Below are positions 8,779 through 16,920 of a stretch of 63,666 nt of DNA, piece after piece. This stretch comes from Rhodobacter sp. Lineage in GTDB: Bacteria > Pseudomonadota > Alphaproteobacteria > Rhodobacterales > Rhodobacteraceae. The notes under the pieces were generated by a model. It searched no databases. It saw only the letters and a list, made by a program, of their open reading frames with translations, and had not been told where the DNA came from. A program made the translations under genes and the position numbers. Within the stretch, counting starts at the first letter, position 1. Each line of letters begins with the position of its first letter. The DNA lies in assembly GCA_027487575.1 (NCBI GenBank), contig JAIYDJ010000117.1:1-63666 (forward strand). The letters are read 5' to 3'.

Positions 8779-8877
8779 GGCATCACGCTATGCGACCCTT
8801 CGCTGCGGTGCAACGGCGGCCCCTTACCTTTGCCGGTCCGGCTGACTATGGTCCGCATCGTGCGCAAAGGACGGGCG

Positions 8878-11058
8878 ATGGAGCAGACGACACTACCTCT
8901 TGTGCGCGATCTGGTGCTGGTCGGCGGCGGCCACGCCCATGCACTTGTGCTGCGCATGTGGGGGATGACGCCGCTGCCCGGCGTGCGGCTGACGGTCGTG
9001 AACCCCGGCCCCGCCGCGCCCTATACCGGCATGCTGCCCGGCCATGTTGCGGGCCATTATCCCCGCGATGCCCTGATGATCGACCTTGTCCGGCTGGCGC
9101 GCTTTGCCGGGGCGCGGCTGATCCTGGACCGCGCCACCGGGCTGGACAGGTCGGCGCGCCTTGTGCATCTGGGCGGCCGTCCCCCGGTCCGCTATGACGT
9201 GGCCAGCCTCGACATCGGCATTGCCTCGGACCTTCCCGACCTCGCCGGGTTCGCCGACCATGCGCAGTCGGCCAAACCGCTGAGCGACTACGCCCGCAGG
9301 TGGGAGGAGTTCGTGGCAAGGCGGCTTCCCACCCTGTCGGTCGTCCTGCTGGGGGCCGGGGTTGGCGGGGTCGAACTGGCGCTGGCCACCGCCCACCGCC
9401 TGCGTTCGCAGGGCGCAAACCCCACGATCACGCTGGTCGAACGCGGCCCGCAGGCCTTGTCCGGCCTGCACGATGCCACCCGCAGCCGCCTGCTGGCCGC
9501 CCTGGCCATCGCCGGGATTGCCCTGCGAACCAACGCAACCGCCATTCGTGTGGCCGAAGACGGCGTGCTGCTGTCCGATGGCACAACACTTCCGTCCGAT
9601 TTCACCCTGTCGGTCGCGGGGGGGCGTCCGCAGGACTGGCTGGCCGAGACCGGCCTTGCCCTGACCGACGGGTTTGTGACCCACGGCCCCACCCTGCAAT
9701 CGTCGGACCCCGCGATCTTTGCGGCAGGCGACACCGCCCACATGGCCCACGCCCCCCGCCCCAAGGCCGGGGTCTATGCCGTCCGGCAAGCCCCTGTCCT
9801 GTACCACAACCTGCGCGCCGCGCTGACCGGCGGGCGGATGCGCAGGTATCATCCGCAACGCGACTATCTGAAGCTGATCTCGATGGGCGACCGCCGCGCG
9901 GTGGCCGACAAGTTCGGCCTGCGCATGGGCGGCGCATGGCTGTGGCACCTGAAAGACCGGATCGACACCCGGTTCATGGCCAAGTTCGAAGTCTTCCCCG
10001 CCATGCCCGCGCCCCGCCTGCCGGACCCCGCCCCGCTGGGACTGGCAGAGGTGGCAGGCCCAAAGCCCCTATGCGGCGGCTGCGGGGCCAAGGTCGGCGC
10101 GGATGCCCTGCGGGCGGCGCTTCACAGCCTGCCCGCCCCGCGCAACCCCGACGTCCTGTCGGGGCCGGGCGATGACGCGGCCATCCTGCGCACCCCGACC
10201 GGTGTTCAGGTGATCACCACCGACCATCTGCGCGCCTTTACCCATGACCCCCGCCTGATGGCGGAACTGACCGCGATCCACGCGCTTGGCGATATCTGGG
10301 CGATGGGGGCACAGCCGCAGGCGGCGCTGGCGCAGATCACCCTGCCCCGCGCCGCACCTGCGCTGCACGCCGACATGTTGGCCGAAATCATGGCGCAGGC
10401 CGCCGCGACCTTCACCGCAGCGGGGGCCGACATCGTCGGCGGACACACCAGCATCGGCGCGGAACTGACCATCGGCTTCACTGTCACGGGCACCGCCCGG
10501 ACCCCGATCACCAAAGGCGGGGCGACCCCCGGCTGCGCCCTGATTCTGACCAAACCCATCGGCACCGGCACGGTGCTTGCGGCCGAAATGGCGATGACGC
10601 GCGTGCCGGGCCTGATTTTGGGCGAGGCGGTCGCCGCCTGCCTTGCCAGCATGGCCCGGCCGTCCGGCAAGGCCGCCGCGATCCTTGCCCCACAGGCCGC
10701 CGCCATGACCGATGTCACCGGTTTCGGCCTTGCCGGGCACCTGATGGAAATCCTCGATGCGTCGGGGTGCGCCGCATATCTGACGCTGTCGGACATCCCT
10801 CGCCTGCCCGCGGCCGATGCGCTGGCAACCGCCGGGATCGCCTCTACCCTTGCCCCGTCGAACCGCGCGGCCCTTGCAGGCCGCATCACCGGCCCCGACG
10901 ACCCCCTGCTGTATGACCCGCAGACCTGCGGCGGTCTGCTTGCCGCCGTCCCGCCCGAGCGCGCCACCGAAGTCTTGGCCACCCTGCTGGCGGCGGGCAT
11001 AGACGCCGCAGTCATCGGGCACGTCCGACCCGGCCCGGCCCATATCACCTGCGCCTAG
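8878..11058 (+). CDS. selD: FAD/NAD(P)-dependent oxidoreductase - selenide, water dikinase fusion
   Basis: 726 aa in two parts. Residues 1-380 are an Ndh-2/FAD pyridine-nucleotide oxidoreductase (LVLVGGGHAHALVL near 12, second Rossmann motif VVLLGAGVGGVELALA near 155, FAD motif FAAGDTAHM). Residues 395-726 are SelD (PurM-like), making selenophosphate from selenide and ATP, with the catalytic pair Cys402 and Lys405 in GGCGAKVG. This SelD is the Cys form, not selenocysteine. The fusion is known from Rhodobacteraceae, cyanobacteria and others; the flavin half may reduce the selenium donor. The ATG at 8878 is preferred; an ATG at 8848 is also in frame. The product likely feeds MnmH at 18255. Confidence 0.93.
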   Translation: MEQTTLPLVRDLVLVGGGHAHALVLRMWGMTPLPGVRLTVVNPGPAAPYTGMLPGHVAGHYPRDALMIDLVRLARFAGARLILDRATGLDRSARLVHLGGRPPVRYDVASLDIGIASDLPDLAGFADHAQSAKPLSDYARRWEEFVARRLPTLSVVLLGAGVGGVELALATAHRLRSQGANPTITLVERGPQALSGLHDATRSRLLAALAIAGIALRTNATAIRVAEDGVLLSDGTTLPSDFTLSVAGGRPQDWLAETGLALTDGFVTHGPTLQSSDPAIFAAGDTAHMAHAPRPKAGVYAVRQAPVLYHNLRAALTGGRMRRYHPQRDYLKLISMGDRRAVADKFGLRMGGAWLWHLKDRIDTRFMAKFEVFPAMPAPRLPDPAPLGLAEVAGPKPLCGGCGAKVGADALRAALHSLPAPRNPDVLSGPGDDAAILRTPTGVQVITTDHLRAFTHDPRLMAELTAIHALGDIWAMGAQPQAALAQITLPRAAPALHADMLAEIMAQAAATFTAAGADIVGGHTSIGAELTIGFTVTGTARTPITKGGATPGCALILTKPIGTGTVLAAEMAMTRVPGLILGEAVAACLASMARPSGKAAAILAPQAAAMTDVTGFGLAGHLMEILDASGCAAYLTLSDIPRLPAADALATAGIASTLAPSNRAALAGRITGPDDPLLYDPQTCGGLLAAVPPERATEVLATLLAAGIDAAVIGHVRPGPAHITCA

Positions 11059-11666
11059 TCATCCGGGCGCTTCAACTCGAACACGTCGCGCACCACGGTG
11101 TAGTCGCGGTATCCCATCCGCGCGACAGGCCGGTACTTCGTCGCATCGAACCGGCCTGCGGTCAGACAGTCGTCCGCGATGTGAACCCCGGTAACCTCGC
11201 CCAGAATCAGAAAGTTGTCGCGCCCCCGCAGGTCGATGATCTGCATCAGCACGCATTCCAGCGTCGCCGGGGCATCCGCGACGCGCGGGCAATCTATGGT
11301 CGTACACTGCGCCCGCGCCACGCCAACGGCAGTGAATTCGTCCGTACCGGGCGGAAACCCTTCAGAGGTGTCCGACATCGCATGCAGGGCCGCCTCGCCC
11401 ACCACGTTGACCGCAAAACACCCCGCCGCGCGCAGGTTCGCCAGACTGTCCTTTGCCCCGGTCGAGGCGAACATCACCTGCGGCGGAACGTAAGCCACCG
11501 CGTTGAAGAACGAATAGGGCGCCAGATTGTCGCCCAGCGGGCCGCGCGTCGAAATCCAGCCGATGGGCCGTGGCGCGATCAGCGCATTGAACGGGTTGTG
11601 TGGCAGGCCGTGGCCGTCTGCCGGGCGATAGAACATGGACCACCTGTCGGGATTTGATCCTGACAT
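11055..11666 (-). CDS. Flavin reductase-like (FMN-binding split barrel) protein
   Basis: 203 aa. The HNPFNALIAPRPIGWISTRG start and LAPYSFFNAVAYVPPQVMFA block match the flavin-reductase-domain family that binds FMN and reduces it or uses it in oxidoreductions. Nothing in the sequence gives the physiological electron acceptor. It converges with the SelD fusion and the two stop codons overlap by 4 bp. The start could also be the internal ATG ten codons in (11636). Confidence 0.85.
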   Translation of the reverse strand: MSGSNPDRWSMFYRPADGHGLPHNPFNALIAPRPIGWISTRGPLGDNLAPYSFFNAVAYVPPQVMFASTGAKDSLANLRAAGCFAVNVVGEAALHAMSDTSEGFPPGTDEFTAVGVARAQCTTIDCPRVADAPATLECVLMQIIDLRGRDNFLILGEVTGVHIADDCLTAGRFDATKYRPVARMGYRDYTVVRDVFELKRPDD

Positions 11667-11713
11667 AGGCGCGTGTTAGGCGCGTTTCCAGAAGATTCGG
11701 GAGGCGTGGCGCG

Positions 11714-12211
11714 GTGTACCGGCTGGAGGAAGAGACCGAAGACGACTGGTGGGAGGTGGAGGCGCTGTACGACCTCTGCTTTGCCCCCGGCCGTACGGCG
11801 CTGTCCTCCTACCGGCTGCGCGACGGGGTGGCGACGGTCGCGGCCCTGTGCGGCGTGCTGCGCGACCGCGACGGCGTGCTGGCGGGCGCGATTCGCTATT
11901 GGCCGGTCGAGGCGGGCGGGCAGGATGCGCTGCTGCTGGGGCCGGTCGCCGTTCACCCCACCCGGCAGGGCGAGGGGTTGGGAGGTCTTCTGATCAACGA
12001 AAGTCTGGCCGAGGCGCGGCGTCTGGGCTGGGAACGGGTGATGCTTGTCGGGGATGCGCCCTATTATGGCCGGTTCGGGTTCAAGAAACTCGACGGCGTG
12101 GTGATGCCGCCGCCGACCAACCCCGACCGCGTGCTGGGCCTTGCCCTGAAACGCGGCGCTTGGGACGGCGTGACGGGCCGGGTGACCAAGGCGGCAGGGA
12201 TTGCAACCTGA
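11714..12211 (+). CDS. GNAT-family N-acetyltransferase (YhbS-like)
   Basis: 165 aa with a GTG start. The acetyl-CoA pyrophosphate loop is seen as VHPTRQGEGLGGLLINESL (about 76-95), followed by VMLVGDAPYYGRFGF, the conserved end of the YhbS/Eis-like small GNAT group. The acceptor is unknown. It lies divergent from the flavin reductase-like gene (47 bp apart) and 25 bp upstream of the EcsC-family gene. Confidence 0.85.
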   Translation: MYRLEEETEDDWWEVEALYDLCFAPGRTALSSYRLRDGVATVAALCGVLRDRDGVLAGAIRYWPVEAGGQDALLLGPVAVHPTRQGEGLGGLLINESLAEARRLGWERVMLVGDAPYYGRFGFKKLDGVVMPPPTNPDRVLGLALKRGAWDGVTGRVTKAAGIAT

Positions 12212-12235
12212 GGCCGCGCGCCCCACATTCCCTGC

Positions 12236-12994
12236 ATGACCCAGCTACCCGCCCTGACCTCTTCACAGATGGACGCCGAAATCGCGGCGCTGGCGCGGGC
12301 CTTCAAGGCCGCGAACGGCCCGGTGATGAGCATGCTCAACCGGCTTGGCGGGTCGATGGAAGGCCAGCTTGCCCTGCTGCCCGGCCCGCTGCTCGCGCAG
12401 ATCGACCGGGTGACCGAATCGGCCCTGCTGGCCGCGCACGGGCTGGCCTCCGTCGGCGCGCGCGCCCCCGACGTCGGGCCGCGCGGCACGCTGGCTGCGG
12501 TGATGGCGACCGGCGCTGCGGGCGGCGCGGGCGGGCTGCCCTCGGCCATCGCCGAACTTCCGGTGACCATAACCCTCTTGCTGCATGCCATCCGGCGCGA
12601 GGCGCAGAAGGCGGGTTTCGATCCCGACACCCCCGCCATCCGCGCCGCCTGCCTGCAGGTCTTTGCGGCAGGGGCGCCCGTTGCCGCGGATGACGGGCTG
12701 AACACCGCGTTCCTGTCGGCGCGCCTGACGGTGACCGGCCCCGCGCTGCACAAGGTCATCGCGACCATCGCCCCCCGCCTCGCCACGGCGATGGGCCAGA
12801 AACTGGTGGCACAGGCCATTCCCATCCTGGGGGCGGTCAGCGGGGCCGCTTTGAATGCCGCCTACCTTGGGTACTACCGCGAAATGGCGCGCATCCGCTT
12901 TGCCCTGATGACGATGGCCGAACATCACGGTGCGGAACCGGTTATGACGGCCTTCCGCACCGCCTGCACCCCGCCGCGAATCGTACAGGCCTGA
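12236..12994 (+). CDS. EcsC-family protein
   Basis: 252 aa matching the EcsC family (PF12787): the central GAAGGAGGLPSAIAELPVTITLLLHAIRREA block, a glycine-rich hydrophobic helix then a charged amphipathic helix, is the typical core. The C-terminal helix pair (AIPILGAVSGAALNAAYLGYYREMARIRF) completes the fold. Function of these soluble or membrane-associated proteins in proteobacteria is unestablished. It is 84 bp upstream of the caspase-like gene on the same strand, so it could belong to that module, although no coupling is visible. Confidence 0.85.
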   Translation: MTQLPALTSSQMDAEIAALARAFKAANGPVMSMLNRLGGSMEGQLALLPGPLLAQIDRVTESALLAAHGLASVGARAPDVGPRGTLAAVMATGAAGGAGGLPSAIAELPVTITLLLHAIRREAQKAGFDPDTPAIRAACLQVFAAGAPVAADDGLNTAFLSARLTVTGPALHKVIATIAPRLATAMGQKLVAQAIPILGAVSGAALNAAYLGYYREMARIRFALMTMAEHHGAEPVMTAFRTACTPPRIVQA

Positions 12995-13078
12995 CCGCCC
13001 CCGGGTCTTGCGGATGACAAACTCGGTCACCCGCCACTGCAGGCTTGCCCGGCGGCGCGGCGCGGCTATCCTGCCGCC

Positions 13079-14947
13079 ATGTTGCGCCTTGCCCTGATCC
13101 TTGCCGCGCTTTTCCCCAATGCCGCCCGGGCCGAGGTTCGCGCCGTTCTGATCGGCGTCGGCGATTATCAGACACTCGACGCCGATCTGAAAGGCCCGCC
13201 GCAGGACGTGGCGCTGATGGCCGAGGTGCTGGTCTCGCGCGGCGTCGCTCCTTCACTGATACAGGTGCTGGGGGCAACGGATGCCGCCCCGACCCATGCC
13301 GCCATCACGAAGGCGCTGGAAGAGGCGGCAAAGGCGGCGCAACCCGGCGATACCGTGATGTTCTACTTCTCGGGCCACGGCGCGCAAGCCCCCGACATCA
13401 GCGGCGACGAAAGTGGCGGGATGGATGAAATCCTGCTGCCCGCCGATGCCTTCGTGCAGGACGGGCAGGTGCGCAATGCGCTGACGGACGACAATCTTCA
13501 TCTCTGGGCGCGCGGGTTGTTGCGGCGGGGGGTGGCGGTGGTGGGGTTGATCGACGCCTGCCATTCCAACACCGGCTTTCGCGCGGTGGGCGGGGCGGGG
13601 GTCGCCCGCAGCCTGACCGCCGCACAGCTTGGACTGCCCGACTCCGATGCGGCGGAGTTGCAGATCGGCACCAGCCTGCCCGCCGACCTGCCGGGCGACC
13701 ATGTCTTTCTGTTCTCGTCGCAGTCCGACCAGCGGTCCTTCGAATATCCCTTGGGCACCGGCGGCGTCTGGCACGGCGAGTTCACCCTGCGGCTGGCCGA
13801 GGCATTGCGCAGCCTGCCCGGTGCAAGCTGGCGTCAGGTGCTGACCGCGACCGCCGACGCCATGCAGCAAGGGCCCGCCCGGCAGGTGCCCGACGGCGAG
13901 GGCACGCTGCTGGACCATGTTGTGTTCGCGCAGGCTCCGGGGTCCGGGCGGTTCGCCGTCGCTGCGGGACAGGTGCAGGCCGGTTTGCTGAACGGTCTGG
14001 TGACGGGCAGCGACATCGCGCTTTACGCGCAGGCGGCGGGGGGCGACCCTTTGGCGCGCACCACCCTTGCCAGCGTCGATTTGCGCAAGTCGCTCCTGCA
14101 GGACAATCCACCCGCCGCAGCCGGATGGGCCGAAGTCGTCACCCGCCCGCCGCCCGCCGCGCTGCGGCTGGCCCCGGCAGTGCAGGCCGACACGCAGGAT
14201 TATGCGGACTGGCTTCCGGCACTGGGCGCAGGCGACCCCGGTCCGGCAGACCTTGTGCCCATCCTGACCGGCGGTCAGGTGGCGCTTGCCGGCCCCGACG
14301 GCGTGCTCGATCCGGCCGGTCCCGGCTCCACCCCCCGCATCCGCCCTGAACCGGGCGAAGCCGCCGCCGATGCCACGGGCCGCGTGCTGGATCAGGCGGC
14401 GCATTCGCTGCGGCTGCGGGCGGTGCTGGCCGGGGCCGCCGGGCGCAGCCTGACCGGGCGGGCGACGCTTTCCGCGACCTACGAGGTGCGACCCGATTGC
14501 GGCACAGCCCCCCCGCGCCCCGCCGACCCCGCAAGCGGACTGCACCCTTGCGACACGCTGTTCGTCACCGTCACCAACCACGGCACCACGCCCGTCGACC
14601 TGTCGATCCTTTATTTCAACGCCGACTTCACCGTCTCGCCGATCTGGCCACAGCGCGGCAGGTCCAACCGGCTGGCGGGCGGCGACTTTGCCCGCGCCGG
14701 CATGCGAATCGCCAAAAACAGCCCCCCCGCCCTGGAAGAGCTTTTCATCGTGGCGGTCCCGGTCGACCCCGATCTGGACCGTGTCGATCTGACGGCGCTG
14801 GCCGACCCCGCCACGGACCGGGGCCTGGCAAGCCCGCAGGTGGCATGGTTTCTGGACCGGCTGCAGCCGGATGTCACGCGGGGATTTTCCACCAAACCGC
14901 CGCTGGTGCTGCTGCGCCAGCCCGTGCGCATCACCTTGCCCCCGTGA
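13079..14947 (+). CDS. Secreted caspase-like (peptidase C14) protein
   Basis: 622 aa with a signal peptide (MLRLALILAALFPNAARA, cleavage about residue 18). The p20-like domain covers about 20-270: YFSGHGAQ gives catalytic His100 and LIDACHSN gives catalytic Cys161, with the acidic residue before Cys that in metacaspases is tied to Lys/Arg specificity. The C-terminal about 350 residues form a beta-rich region with a DUF4384-like stretch (FVTVTNHGTTPVDLSILYFN). The protein should act in the periplasm or outside the cell. The secreted serine protease starts 13 bp downstream. Confidence 0.9.
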   Translation: MLRLALILAALFPNAARAEVRAVLIGVGDYQTLDADLKGPPQDVALMAEVLVSRGVAPSLIQVLGATDAAPTHAAITKALEEAAKAAQPGDTVMFYFSGHGAQAPDISGDESGGMDEILLPADAFVQDGQVRNALTDDNLHLWARGLLRRGVAVVGLIDACHSNTGFRAVGGAGVARSLTAAQLGLPDSDAAELQIGTSLPADLPGDHVFLFSSQSDQRSFEYPLGTGGVWHGEFTLRLAEALRSLPGASWRQVLTATADAMQQGPARQVPDGEGTLLDHVVFAQAPGSGRFAVAAGQVQAGLLNGLVTGSDIALYAQAAGGDPLARTTLASVDLRKSLLQDNPPAAAGWAEVVTRPPPAALRLAPAVQADTQDYADWLPALGAGDPGPADLVPILTGGQVALAGPDGVLDPAGPGSTPRIRPEPGEAAADATGRVLDQAAHSLRLRAVLAGAAGRSLTGRATLSATYEVRPDCGTAPPRPADPASGLHPCDTLFVTVTNHGTTPVDLSILYFNADFTVSPIWPQRGRSNRLAGGDFARAGMRIAKNSPPALEELFIVAVPVDPDLDRVDLTALADPATDRGLASPQVAWFLDRLQPDVTRGFSTKPPLVLLRQPVRITLPP

Positions 14948-14960
14948 AAGGAAACCTGTC

Positions 14961-16004
14961 ATGAAACGACTGATTGCGACCGCCTGCGTGCTGGGACTGT
15001 CCGGCGCGGCGACCGCGCAAACCCCCGGCTTCGACGCCGATGCCACCGGACCGGCCTCTCCCTTCGCCTTTGCGGCCAGCGGCGGCAAGGCCGCGCGTCA
15101 GGCAACGGCACCAACCGGCGGGGCCAAGGTCATCGGCGGTGAAGAAGCGCAGCCGGGCGCATGGCCGTGGCAGGTGGCGCTGCTGGTCGCCGGTCGTCCG
15201 GTTGGTCCGGACTCGCAGTTCTGCGGCGGATCGCTGGTGCTGGACCGCTGGGTGCTGACGGCGGCGCATTGCGTCCATATGGCGGATGACACCGGCCAGT
15301 ACGCCGACATCGACCCTGCGGCGATCACGGTGCTGACGGGCACCGAAGTTCTGGCCCCCGGTCAGGGCGATGTCATCCCCGTGGACGCGATATTCCGCCA
15401 CCCGGCCTATGTCGGCACCGCGTTTGACAACGACATCGCGCTGATCCGGCTCGCCCGTCCGCCACAGGGGGCCTATGCCACGGTCGATGTGCCCGACGCG
15501 GACTTCGGCGATCAACTCGACACGCCCGGCGTGATCACCATCGTCACCGGCTGGGGCCTGACCGAAGGTGGGGCGCGCCCCGAAACCCTGCGCCAGACCC
15601 GGATCGAGATGCTGGACCGCAACCAGTGCAACGACGCCATGCTCGAAGCCCGCGCCGAAGAGGCCGCCAAAGGCTTTGTCTATGCAACGCAGGTGTTCGG
15701 ACTGGCGGAACAGGATGCCTATGACGCATGGGATGCGCTTCTGGCCCGCGCACCGGCCGCGCTCAGCGCCAACATGCTGTGTTCAGGCACCTACGAGGGT
15801 GGCAAGACCGCCTGTTCGGGCGACAGCGGCGGGCCGCTGGTCGTGCCGCTGGCGGATGGGACCTATGTGCAGGCAGGCGTGGTCAGCTGGGGCCTGTCGG
15901 CGCAGAACGGCAAGGGATGCGAGGAAACCGCGAACTTCTCGGCCTATACCCGGATCTCGAACTTCCTGCCCTGGCTCAATCAGGTGATCGCCGAAAACCC
16001 CTGA
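14961..16004 (+). CDS. Secreted S1-family (chymotrypsin-fold) serine protease zymogen
   Basis: 347 aa with a signal peptide ending ...GAATAQ (about 20), a pro-segment of about 36 residues, then the mature start VIGGEEA at 57 after Lys56. The triad is His103 (LTAAHC), Asp158 (DNDIALIRL) and Ser289 (CSGDSGGP). The residue at the trypsin Asp189 position is Thr283, so the enzyme probably does not prefer Lys/Arg itself. A roughly 45-residue helical insertion (about 228-270) precedes the NMLCSG strand. AAAGGA lies before the ATG. Its 13-bp spacing from the caspase-like gene argues for an operon and a shared pathway. Confidence 0.92.
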   Translation: MKRLIATACVLGLSGAATAQTPGFDADATGPASPFAFAASGGKAARQATAPTGGAKVIGGEEAQPGAWPWQVALLVAGRPVGPDSQFCGGSLVLDRWVLTAAHCVHMADDTGQYADIDPAAITVLTGTEVLAPGQGDVIPVDAIFRHPAYVGTAFDNDIALIRLARPPQGAYATVDVPDADFGDQLDTPGVITIVTGWGLTEGGARPETLRQTRIEMLDRNQCNDAMLEARAEEAAKGFVYATQVFGLAEQDAYDAWDALLARAPAALSANMLCSGTYEGGKTACSGDSGGPLVVPLADGTYVQAGVVSWGLSAQNGKGCEETANFSAYTRISNFLPWLNQVIAENP

Positions 16005-16015
16005 TCCGCCATGCA

Positions 16016-16043
16016 AAAGGCCCGGTCGGATGACCGGGCCTTT
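16016..16043. terminator. Bidirectional intrinsic terminator
   Basis: AAAGGCCCGGTC-GGAT-GACCGGGCCTTT is a perfect 12-bp inverted repeat with terminal A and T runs. It sits between the convergent serine protease gene and the secreted beta-domain gene and can end transcripts from both sides. Confidence 0.85.
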
Positions 16044-16062
16044 GATCGTCGTGGCCGAAAGA

Positions 16063-16749
16063 TCAGTTGGTCAGGATGTAATAGCTGTTGCGCTTGGACC
16101 CGACGTTTTCGACACGGACATAGAAGTATCCGTTCCACGCGGGCACGAAGTCGCAATACACCTTGTCGGTCCAGCTGACGTCATAGCAGATCGTGTTGCC
16201 GTTCTCGTCGGTGACCAGAACATCCAGGTTCGCATCGCCATCGCCCACGATGGCCAGTTCGGCATAGGACTGGCCATAGAACGGGATTTCCCACGTATCG
16301 GCCCGCCCCGCAGGCAGCCGTGACAGCGTCGATGACGCGCCGCCGATCCGTCCGCGCGATCCTTCCGCCTCGGCATCCTCGATCAGGCCCGCCAGTACCT
16401 CGTCCTCGCCCGCCAACTCCTTGGCCGAGGCCAGCATCGCCGCCGAATCGACCGGCGCGTCGGTGCCGTCCTCCTGCCCGGCGGTTTCGGTGCCTTCGGT
16501 CGTCACCTTCTGCTCGACTTCCTTGACATCGACAGACGCCGCCAGCCGCGCCGCGGTCAGAACGGTCAGCGCGTCCTTGTTCGCCAGACCCAGCGCGTAA
16601 AGGTCCTGCGCCAGTGCCAGTGTCGCCACCCCGCCCTTCGCGCCGGTTCCCGCCTTGTCGACATTGGTGCCCGACTTGTCCTGTGCCTGTGCCGATGCCG
16701 CCAGAAGTGCGGTTGTGGCCAGAAGAGTGAAAAGCGATTTCAGTGCCAT
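16063..16749 (-). CDS. Secreted protein with C-terminal PPC-like beta domain
   Basis: 228 aa. A clear signal peptide (MALKSLFTLL...ASAQAQ, about 22 aa) precedes an acidic helical region (about 40-130) and a C-terminal beta sandwich whose pattern (GDGDANLDVLV, NGNTICYD, YFYVRVENVGS) resembles bacterial pre-peptidase C-terminal domains. Two cysteines may form a disulfide. No catalytic motif is visible. It is encoded tail-to-tail with the secreted serine protease, sharing its terminator. It could be a substrate, inhibitor or carrier domain for that protease; this is only inferred from position. Confidence 0.75.
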   Translation of the reverse strand: MALKSLFTLLATTALLAASAQAQDKSGTNVDKAGTGAKGGVATLALAQDLYALGLANKDALTVLTAARLAASVDVKEVEQKVTTEGTETAGQEDGTDAPVDSAAMLASAKELAGEDEVLAGLIEDAEAEGSRGRIGGASSTLSRLPAGRADTWEIPFYGQSYAELAIVGDGDANLDVLVTDENGNTICYDVSWTDKVYCDFVPAWNGYFYVRVENVGSKRNSYYILTN

Positions 16750-16920
16750 AGCCTGTCCTATCAATACCGGGGCCCTGCTGGCCCTGTGGATTGACTGTTG
16801 CACCTGAAAACCGGTTTGAAAAGATGGTTCCGCGTGACAAATGCCGTCACATCATGCTGTTGCAGCCTTCCGCGCGGCAGCGCCCTGTGCTTGGCTGTGC
16901 GAAGGTGAATGGGAACCATC

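Noticed and set aside
7528..8877. Plus-strand N-terminal extension of the SelD fusion over rpoN
   Set aside because: It is antisense to rpoN, Arg/His-rich and has no domain; the ATG at 8878 begins the FAD domain.
13253..15088. Minus-strand 611-aa frame opposite the caspase and protease genes
   Set aside because: Gly/Gln/Arg-rich shadow of high-GC coding DNA; the plus strand holds catalytic motifs.
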